Position numbers and translations under genes: made by a program. Shown piece by piece: positions 1 through 10,500 of a DNA stretch of 64,000 bases. Below the pieces are notes generated by a model. That model saw only the letters and a list, made by a program, of their open reading frames with translations, made no database searches and was not told the DNA's origin. The stretch is from Hypoxylon rubiginosum (Eukaryota > Ascomycota > Sordariomycetes > Xylariales > Hypoxylaceae), in contig CADCXA010000004.1 of the NCBI GenBank assembly GCA_902806565.1, forward strand, positions 124,001 through 188,000, written 5' to 3'. Position 1 is the first letter of the stretch. Every line of letters starts with the position of its first letter.

Positions 1-730
1 ATGCTGGGGAATACCCTCGGTAATGCAGACGACAAGAGGGATCTCGGCAGAGACGGCTTCCTCGATACCGGCAGCGGCTAGAGGAGGACTGCGAAGATAG
101 ACGCTAATTAGCACCTCCTTCGCGCTCAAGGGTTCTGTTTGAAACTTGGTAGCTCGACACTTACGGGACGAAGATGGCGGTGGCGGTCGCGCCAGTCTGC
201 TTCACAGCCTCACCGACATTGCCGAAGACGGGAAGACCGAGATGTTCCTGACCGGCCTTCTTGGGGTTCGTACCTCCCACAACCTTGGTGCCTATTTACG
301 CATTCCCATTAGATTTGATGTTCTCTTCCTGGCCATAAAAGCAACCAGCGTGTAAACTTCAAGGGTACAGGGCTAATTCACCATATTCGATAGCCTGCTG
401 GGCGTGGAAACTATATATATATACGAGCATTAGCATTGTCATTTTATTTGTTATTATATTATATGGCTGTCGTCATGTCTATGGAGATAATGCGCTGGGG
501 AGAGATCGGGTTCAGGACCGGGCTCGTGTTGACGAGACGAATGGAACGAAGGTGGGCGCTTACGTTCCCTGCTTGCCGGTGAAGCCTTGGTATAGAACCT
601 TGGTATCGGCATTAATGCGTAGGTTATCGATGGTCAGAGAATAGGGAGATGTCGTGGAGCTATAGGCTCGTCGGGAGAGTTGGCGCAGGACGGCAGCTCC
701 AGGCCGCATATGTCTCGAGAAAGCCGGCAT
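1..730 (-). CDS. LSC1: Succinyl-CoA ligase (ADP/GDP-forming) alpha subunit, mitochondrial, 5' part
   Basis: Alpha subunit of succinyl-CoA synthetase, which converts succinyl-CoA to succinate with substrate-level phosphorylation in the TCA cycle (mitochondrial matrix). Read on the minus strand, four exons are visible: 730-564, 410-382, 291-165 and 88-1; the gene runs off the left edge. The start at 730 gives a basic, Ser/Arg-rich presequence. The CoA-binding N-terminal fold follows: QGFTGKQGT, then [16 protein letters not shown] and [16 protein letters not shown], then [14 protein letters not shown] and a [13 protein letters not shown] end. All joins keep frame (phases 2, 1 and 2). The tiny 29-nt second exon is supported by perfect family continuity across it. 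It is divergent from RPT2, with about 720 bp between the two start codons. Family and compartment are confident; the catalytic His and C-terminus lie outside the window. Confidence 0.93.
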
Positions 731-1451
731 CTTTTCTTTTTTTGGCAATTGACCTTGAGGAAGCTGTAGAGAAGCTCCCAACGGATGGAGAGATGAAAGG
801 CGGTAGTGAGGATAGAATGGGACGAATTATTTCCTGCGATGATAAGAGAGAAAAAAAAGAGCCTCAAGCTTCTATCAAAAGACTGTTTAACGGGTAGTGG
901 GCAATGGTTGCAACCTCGCTAATACCGCAGCAACACCGACTTACAGGTGCCAAGCGCCAGTAAACTTGCACATGCACAGGCCACATGCGCCGGTTCATCT
1001 GAAGCCCTGCCGGGACAAAAACAGCCGGTACATCCCGACAGGGCGGGACCTTGAGCTTAATTATGTAAGCATAACTGAGGTAAGCAGGTAAGATGGTACA
1101 TGTAGATACGGGTGTGCAGGGGTATCACTAGGTACCTATGTATCTGTGCACGCGTTTCCCTTTGCCTACCTAGAGCACGGGCCAAGTAAATTAGGTAATG
1201 AGGAAAGCTTCCCTTCGCCTTGTCCAGAAACCTCCAACACAATCATCTCTCATCCATCCATCTCCCATCTTCATCTCCATCATCGTCCGTCTACGAGTAA
1301 TCCAACTCGACGGGCCAGCGCCACTCCATCGGCTTATTTATTACCATTTCCCAGTACCAACTCTAATCTTTCGTTTCTTTTCAATAATCCCAAACCCAAT
1401 TAACTTGCTACGAGCATTGCCTTGACCTGATCTAGGTAGTAGCTCGTCAAG
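731..1451. promoter_or_regulatory. Shared divergent upstream region of LSC1 and RPT2
   Basis: Non-coding DNA between the two start codons. It is CT-rich toward RPT2 (1220-1400), as is common for ascomycete promoters and leaders. It contains TAGGTACCTA at 1129-1138, an inside-out version of the palindrome scattered through this window. Short open frames here have no family resemblance. Confidence 0.5.
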
Positions 1452-3022
1452 ATGGTAAGTTCTCAAACCAGTATCCCGTCCACATACCCGCGCCATATTA
1501 ATAGCATGTGTCTAGGGTCAAAATCAGTCTGGAATGGGCGGCGGAGGCCAGGATGGGAAAGATGACAAGGACAAGAAGGTAAATTTGATACGTCATAATA
1601 GCCATCTATCTTCCTCCATATCCGTTTTCTAACCTACCCTTTGCCAACAGAAGGAGAAGCCCAAGTACGAGCCGCCCCCTCGCCCAACCACCCGCATCGG
1701 GCGCAAGAAGAGAAAGGCGGCCGGTACTTCTGCCGCCGCTAAGCTTCCCGCCGTCTACCCGACCAGCCGTTGCAAGCTCCGCCTACTCCGTATGCAGCGC
1801 ATCCACGATCACCTCCTGCTCGAGGAAGAATTCGTTGAGAACCAGGAACGCCTGAGAAAAGCGAAGGCTGCCAAGGATAACACCGGCCCAGCTACGGATC
1901 TCGATGCCCCCGACCGGATGGCCGACGAACGTGGCCGCGTTGATGACATGCGTGGTAGCCCGATGGGCGTCGGCACTCTGGAGGAAATGATTGACGACGA
2001 CCATGCCATAGTCTCAAGCACTACCGGTCCCGAGTATTACGTTAGCATCATGAGCTTCGTAGACAAGGACCTACTCGAGCCCGGTGCATCCGTCCTGCTA
2101 CATCACAAGAGTGTCTCCATCGTCGGTGTTCTCACGGACGACACGGACCCGGCTGTCAACGTGATGAAACTCGACAAGGCGCCGACCGAATCGTACGCCG
2201 ACATTGGTGGATTGGAGCAACAGATCCAGGAAGTAAGAGAGTCCGTCGAGCTACCGCTCCTGCATCCCGAACTATACGAGGAGATGGGTATCAAGCCCCC
2301 GAAGGGTGTTATTCTGTATGGTGCTCCAGGAACCGGTAAAACACTTCTGGCCAAGGCCGTGGCAAATCAGACTTCTGCTACGTTCCTACGTATCGTCGGA
2401 AGCGAACTGATTCAGAAGTATCTGGGTGACGGTCCCCGGCTTGTGCGGCAACTTTTCCAAGTATGAGCTTTTTTTTATCTTTTTCTATTTTTTTTTCTAG
2501 CTAACGGAATCATAGGTTGCTGCTGAGAACGCCCCCTCTATTGTGTTTATCGACGAAATTGATGCCATCGGCACAAAGCGATACGACTCGACGTCGGGTG
2601 GCGAACGTGAAGTGCAGCGCACAATGTTGGAGCTACTCAACCAGCTAGACGGCTTCGACGACCGTGGCGATGTCAAAGTCATCATGGCAACCAACAAGAT
2701 CGAGACGCTCGACCCTGCCCTGATCCGACCCGGCCGAATCGACCGCAAGATTCTCTTCGAGAACCCCGACCAGAACACCAAGCGCAAGATCTTCAACCTG
2801 CACACGAGTAAGATGAGCCTCAACGAGGACGTTGACCTGGACGAGTTCATTAGCCAGAAGGATGACCTATCCGGAGCTGATATCAAGGCGATATGCTCCG
2901 AGGCTGGTCTGATGGCTTTGCGTGAACGTCGTATGCGGGTGCAGATGGCCGACTTTAGGGCGGCGAGAGAGAGGGTCCTCCGCACGAAGCAAGAGGGAGA
3001 ACCCGAGGGATTGTACCTGTAA
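1452..3022 (+). CDS. RPT2: 26S proteasome regulatory subunit 4 (AAA-ATPase Rpt2)
   Basis: One of the six AAA-ATPases at the base of the 19S regulatory particle; it unfolds substrates and opens the 20S gate. Exons: 1452-1454 (only the ATG), 1516-1578, 1651-2460 and 2516-3022, giving about 460 aa. The N-terminus MGQNQSG carries the Gly2 that is myristoylated in known Rpt2. A lysine-rich arm and coiled coil ([14 protein letters not shown]) follow, then the OB region. Walker A is GAPGTGKT, Walker B is [10 protein letters not shown] across the last intron, the pore-loop/second-region sequence is [16 protein letters not shown], and an R-finger region GRIDRKI is present. The C-terminal LYL is the HbYX gate-opening tail of Rpt2. 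The start is chosen because an ATG-only exon followed by a consensus GTAAGT donor restores the conserved Gly2 N-terminus. Housekeeping gene; no damage seen. Confidence 0.97.
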
Positions 3023-3776
3023 GTGTATCATGTGTATTCTAGGGTCACGAAGGGAAGGGAACTAGCGTTCGGAAACGCGCGTTGGCTGGGTTGAATTCAC
3101 GGCATAGGCACTGTCGCCGCAGACAGTCGCACCTAGTTTTTCACCCATAGCTAGCACGCTCAATATTGTATTGGAGCGGTTTTCCTTCCGATCCACGAAT
3201 CACTCACGAATGATACAGCAATACCTACCCAATGTATGTTGAAGTTGGGCACCGTCCCTTAATTAAGGGGGAAAGTAGCGAAACAATCAAGTGGTTGCTT
3301 TTCCCTATTCAAGCAGGTATATCTGCCAAACTCCAAACTCGAGCTGATTAGATGGAGCTCCCGTCTGAGCTCATGTCTAATTGGCTTGGCGAGGGACTAC
3401 ATACATGTATGTAAGTACATGTGCCTACTAGTTCGGTCTCATTTACCCCTGTAAACTGCGCCTAGATTGTGGCGATGACATCAGGTTGTTGTCGTCTTTC
3501 ATCTTGCCTTCATGTTGGCTAGCTGATAGGGAGCCTAACGCCTATGATATGAGCTGAGCCACTTACACGTGGAACCTTGACCATGTCGTTGCATTTATTG
3601 TGTCATGAGATGCGCTTTATTTATTAGTAGTATCGTTCTTCTACCTATTTCCGACTTCACTTACTTATCCATCATTATTTAGGTATCTTGCTTCCCTTGC
3701 GTTCTAGAACACATCTCAAGTTCGTCATCGCGCAATCCATCTTATTCTCGTAGTCTAATATTTCAAATCCTCGAGA
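3023..3776. other. Intergenic region RPT2 to SYLF gene
   Basis: About 750 bases with no gene that I can support. It should contain the RPT2 3' UTR and the promoter of the next gene. A TACATGTATGTAAGTACATG-like stretch near 3400 is a short imperfect inverted repeat; otherwise nothing stands out. Confidence 0.4.
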
Positions 3777-5434
3777 ATGAGTGCGCATCCAGGTCATTCG
3801 CCTATACCAGGCGACAATCCTAACTACTACAGCGAATCAGCCAACGGACCAGCTGAGCTTGCCGGCGATGCTCCTCAGTCGCATCCAGTCCAGCCGCCCC
3901 AGATTCAGTATAGCCAATATCCCCCACCCTCAGATCCCTCGCCGTTGTCCGCCGCCGCCGTCGAGTCGCAGTACTTTCCGCCGCCGCCTCCCGGTCCTCC
4001 TCCAGCGAGCCAGCATTATGATCAATACCCTCCTCCTCCTCCGGGCCCGCCGCCCGCAAACCTAGACCACCAATATTATCCTCCACCGCCGGGCCCTTAT
4101 CCGAACCCGGGTCAGGATCACTCTTCACCGCAAAGCCAATACTTCCCCGCCCCGCCGAGCTATAGTGAACTTGATGGCGGAGTTACAGTATCTGACGAGA
4201 AACCACCAATTCTTCCACCTCGACCTGTCTCTTCGCAGGGCGCATATTTGCAGGGCGCACAGGCAGTACCACAGGCGGCGGCACAGTTCCCACCTCCTCC
4301 TACAAGCCCCTCACGCTTGAATACTGCTGCGAGCCACCAGCAGCATCATCCGCCCGCAACAAGCGCTGGAGCGTCCTCTTCCTCGTCGTCGTCGAAATCG
4401 GGATTTGGACGTAAGCTCTACGAATTGGGTCTCAAGGCTGGCGTGCCCATCAATAAGTTGACCAACAAGCTCGGATCCGAAGCTTTCTGGCCTACAAGCA
4501 TGGACAAGGAATGCGACAAAGCTGCGCGTATTCTAAAGAGTTTCTGTAGTACGTTGCTACTTTTCATTGTTACCACGCGCTGGGCTAAGAGAGAAGAAGC
4601 TAACATGCACTCCTCCCACCTCTAGAAGATGGCTTCTACACAACTACGTCCGCGTCAAACCCCCCTGCCCCACCCCAGGGTAGCTCGAATCCCCCGGGAC
4701 CGAGCGGCAAGCCCAAAGTGCTCGTTAAAATCCCGCAGACCGTAATCGCTAACGCAAAGGGACTCGCCATCTTCACCACGTTCCGAACCGGATTCCATAT
4801 TTCGGGTGCGGGCGGTTCCGGGCTCGTAGTAGCTCGCCTACCAGATGGAAGCTGGTCGCCGCCCGCCGGCTTTCTGGTACACACGCTGGGCGCGGGGATC
4901 ATGGCCGGCCTAGATATTTACGACTGCGTGTGCGTTCTCAACACGCCCGCGGCTGTGGAAGCATTTACGAGGCCGCGCTTGAGTCTAGGGGGCGAGATGA
5001 CAGTCGTGGCGGGGCCCATTGGCGCAGGAACGGTTGTCGAGGCCGCCCTCGCGAAAGGAAGCAAGCCGGTCTGGAGCTACATGAAATCGCGCGGGCTATA
5101 CGGCGGTGTGCAAGTCGACGGCACAGTCATCGTGCACCGGCCGGACGCCAACGCGGCTTTCTACGGCGTCGACAAGGTCAGCGTCGACAAGATCCTGAAG
5201 GGCGAGGTGAGGGACAACACCGGGAGGACGGCTAGCAAAAAGGACGAGGGCTTGGTCATGTGGCCCCAGGGTGCGCGACAGTTGGTCGAGGTGTTGAAGG
5301 CGGCCGAGGGCAAGAGAGCCGACGAGGGAGTTATGAGGGAGCTGGGAAACCAGCCCACCCCCGGGGACCTAGCACCCACGCCGGAGCCTTACACGGCAAA
5401 TGCCGATGCTAAGGAGAGAGTGAGGTATGCCTGA
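3777..5434 (+). CDS. SYLF (DUF500) domain protein, Ysc84-like, with proline-rich N-terminus
   Basis: Two exons, 3777-4548 and 4626-5434 (526 aa); the join rebuilds SFC-K-DGFY, the conserved start of the SYLF domain. Residues 1 to about 190 are low-complexity Pro/Tyr/Gln-rich with repeated PPPPPGPP blocks (possible SH3/WW ligands), followed by a Ser run. The SYLF core includes KAGVPINKLTNKLGSEAFWP, DKECDKAARILKSFC, KIPQTVIANAKGLAIFT, the glycine-rich GAGGSGLVVAR and a VCVLNT segment. SYLF proteins bind actin and phosphoinositides and act at cortical actin patches and endocytic sites. Yeast Ysc84/Lsb3 carries a C-terminal SH3 domain; this protein has none and ends in a short variable tail, so it belongs to the SH3-less fungal group. 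A role in actin or membrane organisation is inferred from the family. Confidence 0.88.
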
Positions 5435-6269
5435 GTAGCTAGGTAGCTGGCTATGTCCTAGAGTTAGGGATCATAGCTTGGGATTAGGGGTGCCGAGTTG
5501 TTACGAAGAGAGACATGAATGAATGAGAGCTAATACACTTCGAATATAGTGCAATATCTTGTTTCCCGTGGCCATCCCTTTTTTATTCGGATGATGTCTT
5601 AAACCAGAGTACTATCTCCAAATTCGGACCCCGACATCTGCATCTTCCCAGACCAGGCTCTCCAAGTCCTAGAATCATCATCTCGTGCATATCTGGTTCT
5701 AATGTAAGACATGCCGGACTTCGGTAGTAACACCGATGTTCATCTAATTCTGCACGAAAAGTCCTATGGTAGGAATTGTGGTAAGGTACTACATTACCAT
5801 AGTAACCCAACGCTATATTTGATACCGACTTGCTTCGAGAAACCGGGCCTTCATTATTAGTCGTAGCCTGAAGACCCATCTGATTCCCAGCCATTTTCAT
5901 CGTAGTTATTCTGAGTATAACTATTTCTAGTATACTATTTTTAATAGCCGCCACATATGCATCTTTCCGACGTACCACGGCAAGATGCCACAGACTCGTA
6001 GATGTGCCAGCCGGCGTCAAAAATGGTGGAATGATTACGCGGCAATGTAGGACCGCCCCCTGAGTCGATAACTCCCACCCGTAGCGGAACCTTGGTCACG
6101 ATCATATCGAAGCCCATTAATGTCATAAGCTGTCCAACTGGAAGGCGACTGGCGAATCTCCCTAGATGTTAGACCAGGCGACCTAAGCGGCTAGAATTTC
6201 GTCTAAGTACCTAGGTCGTATTAGAGACCTTCATGCTTGGCTTAGATATGGATCAAACAAAGTCAGTCT
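5435..6269. other. Intergenic region
   Basis: About 830 bases. Minus-strand open frames at 5583-6126 have no domain, no plausible start context and no conserved-looking composition, so I leave them out. TACCTAGGTC, a one-mismatch copy of the dispersed palindrome, lies at 6208-6217. Confidence 0.4.
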
Positions 6270-8800
6270 ATGGGAAAGTTTGCTTGCGGTGAATCTACTG
6301 ATTCCCTTATGACCAGCGACTGGGAACGTCTCTTTGAAGAGCTCGACTCTACAGCCTCCCTAGCTTCGATTCGCCTTAACGAAACATTTATATCAAGGCC
6401 TGAAGAAGCGTCGCACACCGATGTCGATGACACCCAGACACCATTCAGAGTGGAAGCTTTTGCAGAGAAGGAAGCTCTGTCGAGATGGTTTCCAAAGATA
6501 AACGATAACGAGAAAAATAGCTGGCGTATTAGGTTGAGCAAAAGGAACCAAGCTCTCTTAATGCAGATCGGCATAGTAGTGACAGTATTTGCTGCCAATC
6601 TTGGTCTAACTATTTACACGACTTCACGGTATCCGAGTATTAACGGGGTCGGACTCATCTATCAAGGAGACTGCGACACCGTCCAAAGACTCGACCAATG
6701 GATCCATTTATTGATAAACATCTTGAGCACTCTCATGCTCTCGGCCTCCAATTTCTGTATTCAACTGCAGGCTGCCCCGACCCGTGCGGATATTGATCAC
6801 GCACATCATAACCGAAAATGGTTGGACATCGGCGTGCCTAGCCTCAGGAACTTCAGACACATCGGATACTGGAGGCGCCTTTGTTGGGTCCTTCTAGCTT
6901 TCTGTGCCCTGCCGCTTCATCTTATGTAAGTTATCGTCGTGAAAACGGTATGGTAGGTATGGCATTACTGATACAGCTAAAGGTATAACTCCGCTGTGTT
7001 CCAATCTCTCGCATCCAACGACTATACCATAGTGGTAGTAAAAGAGTCATTTATAAACGGAGCACCGTGGAATCTCTCCGTAGCGGAACGCAACAGACGA
7101 GGTGACTCGGGATGGAACGAATATAGAGTCAATAGAACAGCAAACTACAACGAAATCATCACAGGTATCCAGCAAGATACTATGCATGGCCGATACGAAA
7201 TGAAGAACATTTCCGATTGCTTTTCCTTCTATGATGATTATTGGGCTCCTCAAGGGAATGGCGTGGTATTTGTCAAGAACGACAGCGCCCCAGCGGAAGA
7301 TGGCAGCCTGTTGATGTATGTGGGCGTTGTGCCGAGATGGGACAACTGGGCCAAGAACATGTGGGCAGTTTCGAACGGGACGGGTAGGTTCACCGCGACG
7401 TCGCCCCCGAAACCAGTGGTGAAGTGGTATCTCGGACCGCCACCGTACGAGGCGTCTCATTGTCTCGTTCAGCCTCCCGACACGAGCACAAGCCGCTGCC
7501 GGTTCCAATATTCCACGTATATCCTATCCACCGTCTGCGTCTTCAATTTCGTTATAGCCTTGACTATGATTTGCGTCTGGACAATAAGAAGACGGAAAAA
7601 AGCGAGGAGCAACACCTTGATAGAAGAACAGGGTATAGACGACGAACGGGACCTCAAAAATACCGTTATATCCACACTGGGCGATGCAATAGCATCCTTT
7701 GTGCGAAAGCCGGATGAAACGACAGAGAATATGTGCCTGGCAACGAAAGATGACTTCGCCCGTACCGTGAATGGGTTACAATGGCAGCCGGTTCACCACC
7801 CGCAAGAATGGAACTACACCCCCAAGCCATGGAGATCGGCAGTAAGTTGGAAACAATGGTTTAGTCTCCTATTCTTGTGAGTACCACTCCATCTGCCTGC
7901 TACTCTATGGTAATGCTTATATTGCCGCAAATACTGACCAACCTTCAGGACACTCTTACTTATCATCTTCGGATGCGTTCCCTTAGGGCTATTCATCATG
8001 TCTCTAAATCGCCGGAGGATACCGACGAGTTTTACGGCCCTTTTCGGCATGGGATTCGGTGCTTTAACACCATTTACCCACGTAGTAGTTAACATCCCTC
8101 GAGCCGATCCGGTTGGTCTCCTTTCCAATGTACTCATGGTAAACTCGCCCCAGATACTCTTCTCTACCATATATATTCTGTACAATGCGATACTGAGCAC
8201 TTTCCTCATCCAACGCGATTTCAGTCTTATGCACCTGGAGAAGAGAAAGCCGCTGCTCGTATCCGAGCCCGTCGGCATTCAACGTTCGAGCTACTTCATC
8301 ACGATTCCCTTCCGATACGGCATTCCTCTCTACGTCGTGTCGGGGCTCACGCACTGGCTCATATCCCAGAGCTTCTTCTTGGCTCGTATCACCGCGTTGA
8401 CCCCTGACGGCTTGCAAGATGACGATAATTCATTTTCGACCGCTGGCTACAGTCCCGGCGCAATTATCATTGGTTCATGTCCATTCTCCACTCGACTGAT
8501 CCTATTGTTATTTAGACTGATCAAAGCCCTCTAGCGACGGTCGTGATATTTATTCAAGTTTCTAGTCTCGTTCTTCTGGGATGTCGCAAGTATGACGGTA
8601 CTATGATGATGGTCTGCACGAATAGTATGGCAATAAGCGCCGCATGCCATAGTTTGGAGGAGGACCGGAAAGAAGGCTACCAGCTTCCTGTTCAATGGGG
8701 TGTTGTCGAAGTTGGTGACGACGGTGTTGGACATTGCACGTTTACAACGGCTCCCGCCCATCTCCTACGTAAACCACAAGAGGGAATGAGTTACCAATGA
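6270..8800 (+). CDS. DUF6536 domain multi-pass membrane protein
   Basis: Four exons: 6270-6925, 6983-7876, 7949-8472 and 8535-8800 (779 aa; all phases close). The N-terminal about 85 residues are acidic and cytosolic-looking. The DUF6536 signature follows: a TM helix, the GDCD motif with a WIHLLINILSTLMLSASNF helix, then APTRADIDHAHHNRKWLDIG, VPSLRNFRHIGYWRRLCW and SAVFQSLASNDY. An extracytoplasmic loop, further TM helices and the family's final ISAACH-x(n)-QWGVV block close the protein. I chose the last intron (8473-8534) because it gives an uninterrupted YSPGAIIIATVV to ISAACH stretch, whereas reading through hits a stop at 8532. The family is large in Pezizomycotina and its biochemical role is unknown. 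The ORF is intact and seems to be the last healthy gene before the AT island. Confidence 0.87.
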
Positions 8801-9120
8801 TGTTGGAACTAGTGATCATAACGAGATTTAGGCAACATAGAAGTAGAAGGAATCTAAAAATACCATCTAGATTAAGTAGCTGGCATGGATTGGTAGGCGA
8901 TCCCGATTAATGGATGAGGAAATACCTAACGGTTACCCGGTAATGGATTTTCTCGAAGCTGGTAACACCCGACCTTCGGGTCGGATAGTGTGAGGCGGTG
9001 CTCCATGATCTACCTGGAGTGTAAGTACTATCCGTAAACGCTATCGAGACCTATCAACTTCTCTTTATTTCATTAGTACTGCCACAATTTCACCGACCAA
9101 TCATATACTTAGAATCGCCC
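8801..9120. other. Intergenic strip between DUF6536 gene and AT island
   Basis: Normal base composition up to about 9120, then an abrupt change to A+T. It contains the hairpin listed at 8969-8984. No gene seen. Confidence 0.4.
8969..8984. other. Perfect 6-bp hairpin with TTCG loop
   Basis: CCGACC-TTCG-GGTCGG forms a perfect 6-bp GC-rich stem closed by a C(UUCG)G tetraloop, an unusually stable RNA hairpin. It lies about 170 bp after the DUF6536 stop codon and about 140 bp before the AT island. It may be a 3' UTR structure or a piece of a structured RNA; I cannot place it in a known family. Confidence 0.4.
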
Positions 9121-9290
9121 CGCACTTTTCGACGTTTTCTTTTGCGGTTCTATTATAATAAGGTTTATAAAAGTGTAAATGGTATAAAAAAGTTATATAA
9201 AATAAGTTCTATTAAATTATATTAATTATTAATTTTTTTAAGTTATAATAAAATAAATTAATTAATTTTATAAAGAATTTATTAAATATA

Positions 9291-9490
9291 CGTTAAAATA
9301 TAATTAGCTAATTAATATAAATATTAATATAATATAAAAAAATATAATAAATTTAACTTTTAATTATAGTTTTCCTTTTTAAAAAATATATATTAAAATA
9401 TAATTAGTTAATTAATGTAAGTTTTATATATAATATAAAAAAATATAATAAATTTAACTTTTAATTATAGTTTTTATTTTAATAAATATA
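9291..9490. repeat. 100-bp tandem duplication inside AT island
   Basis: Two adjacent copies of a roughly 100-bp unit. TTAAAATATAATTAG at about 9293 recurs at about 9393, and TAATAAATTTAACTTTTAAT in the first copy recurs about 101 bases later. The copies are similar but not identical, so the duplication predates some of the mutations. Confidence 0.6.
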
Positions 9491-9639
9491 ATATTATATA
9501 AACTTATAATATAGTTTTTTTCTTTTTAATTAAAATTAAATAAGTTTTATAAAATTTATAATATTTTAAATTATACTATTAATTACTATTTTTATAATTA
9601 CTTATTTATAATATTTAATTAATTTATATTATTAATAAG

Positions 9640-10500
9640 GTTTATAAAAAAACATTTAAATTATTTAAAACTATTTATTTAATTTTAATTAAATATATTT
9701 AAAAATTACTATATTTATAAAGTTTATAAAAAAATAACTTGGTTTTTTAATTATAATATAAATAAGTTTAATTAAATTTAATTAAGCGTGTTTAAAAAAT
9801 ATATAAATTTATAAAAAAATATTTTAATATATTTTAATTATTATTTTTAAATATATTTAATTAAGTTTAATTAAATATATTTAAAAAATATATAAATATA
9901 TAAGATAGGATTTTAATATATTTAAAATATTTTTAAATAAGTTTAATTAAATTTAATTAAATATATTTATAAAATAAATAATTAAACTTTTAGTTATTTA
10001 ATTAGTTTATAATTTTTATATTATATTTATAAGTTTTATAAAAAAATATTAATTTTTTAATTAACTTTAAATATAATTAATTAAATTTAGTTAAGTATAA
10101 TTAAAAAATAAATAACTTTTATTTATTTAACTTTTAATTATTTAATTAACTTATTATTTTTTTAATTACGTTTATAAGTTTTATAAAAAAATATTAATTT
10201 TTTAATTAACTTTAAATATAATTAATTAAATTCGGTTAATTATAATTAAAAAATAAATAAGTAACTATTATTTTTATTATTTAATTAATTTAAACTTTTT
10301 TTTATTACATTTATAAAGTTTATAAAAAAACATTTAAATTTTAATTTTAATTTAAATATATTTAATTAAACTCAGTTAAATATATTTAAAAAATAAGTAG
10401 TTTATAACTATTAAAATTTTTAAAGATAGTAAATATATTTAGTAAAATTTAATTAGTTATATTTAAAAAATAAGTAGTTTATAACTAGTTAAACTCTTAA
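9640..10500. repeat. Diverged tandem array, unit about 140 bp
   Basis: Units begin with a TTTATAA(A/G)GTTTATAAAAAAA-like motif and continue with TTTAATTAA-rich text and a block like TAATTAAAAAATAAATAA. Clear unit starts are near 10026, 10170 and 10311, with weaker ones upstream near 9640 and 9716. Spacing between the clear units is about 141-144 bp. The body of each unit is diverged but the order of words is kept. It could be a RIP-altered satellite. Confidence 0.5.

Noticed and set aside
3820..4128. 102-aa minus-strand frame opposite the SYLF gene
   Set aside because: Antisense shadow of the proline-rich coding sequence; no independent conservation.
5583..6126. Overlapping minus-strand frames of 145 and 61 aa
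   Set aside because: No domain, no splice logic and no protein-like composition.
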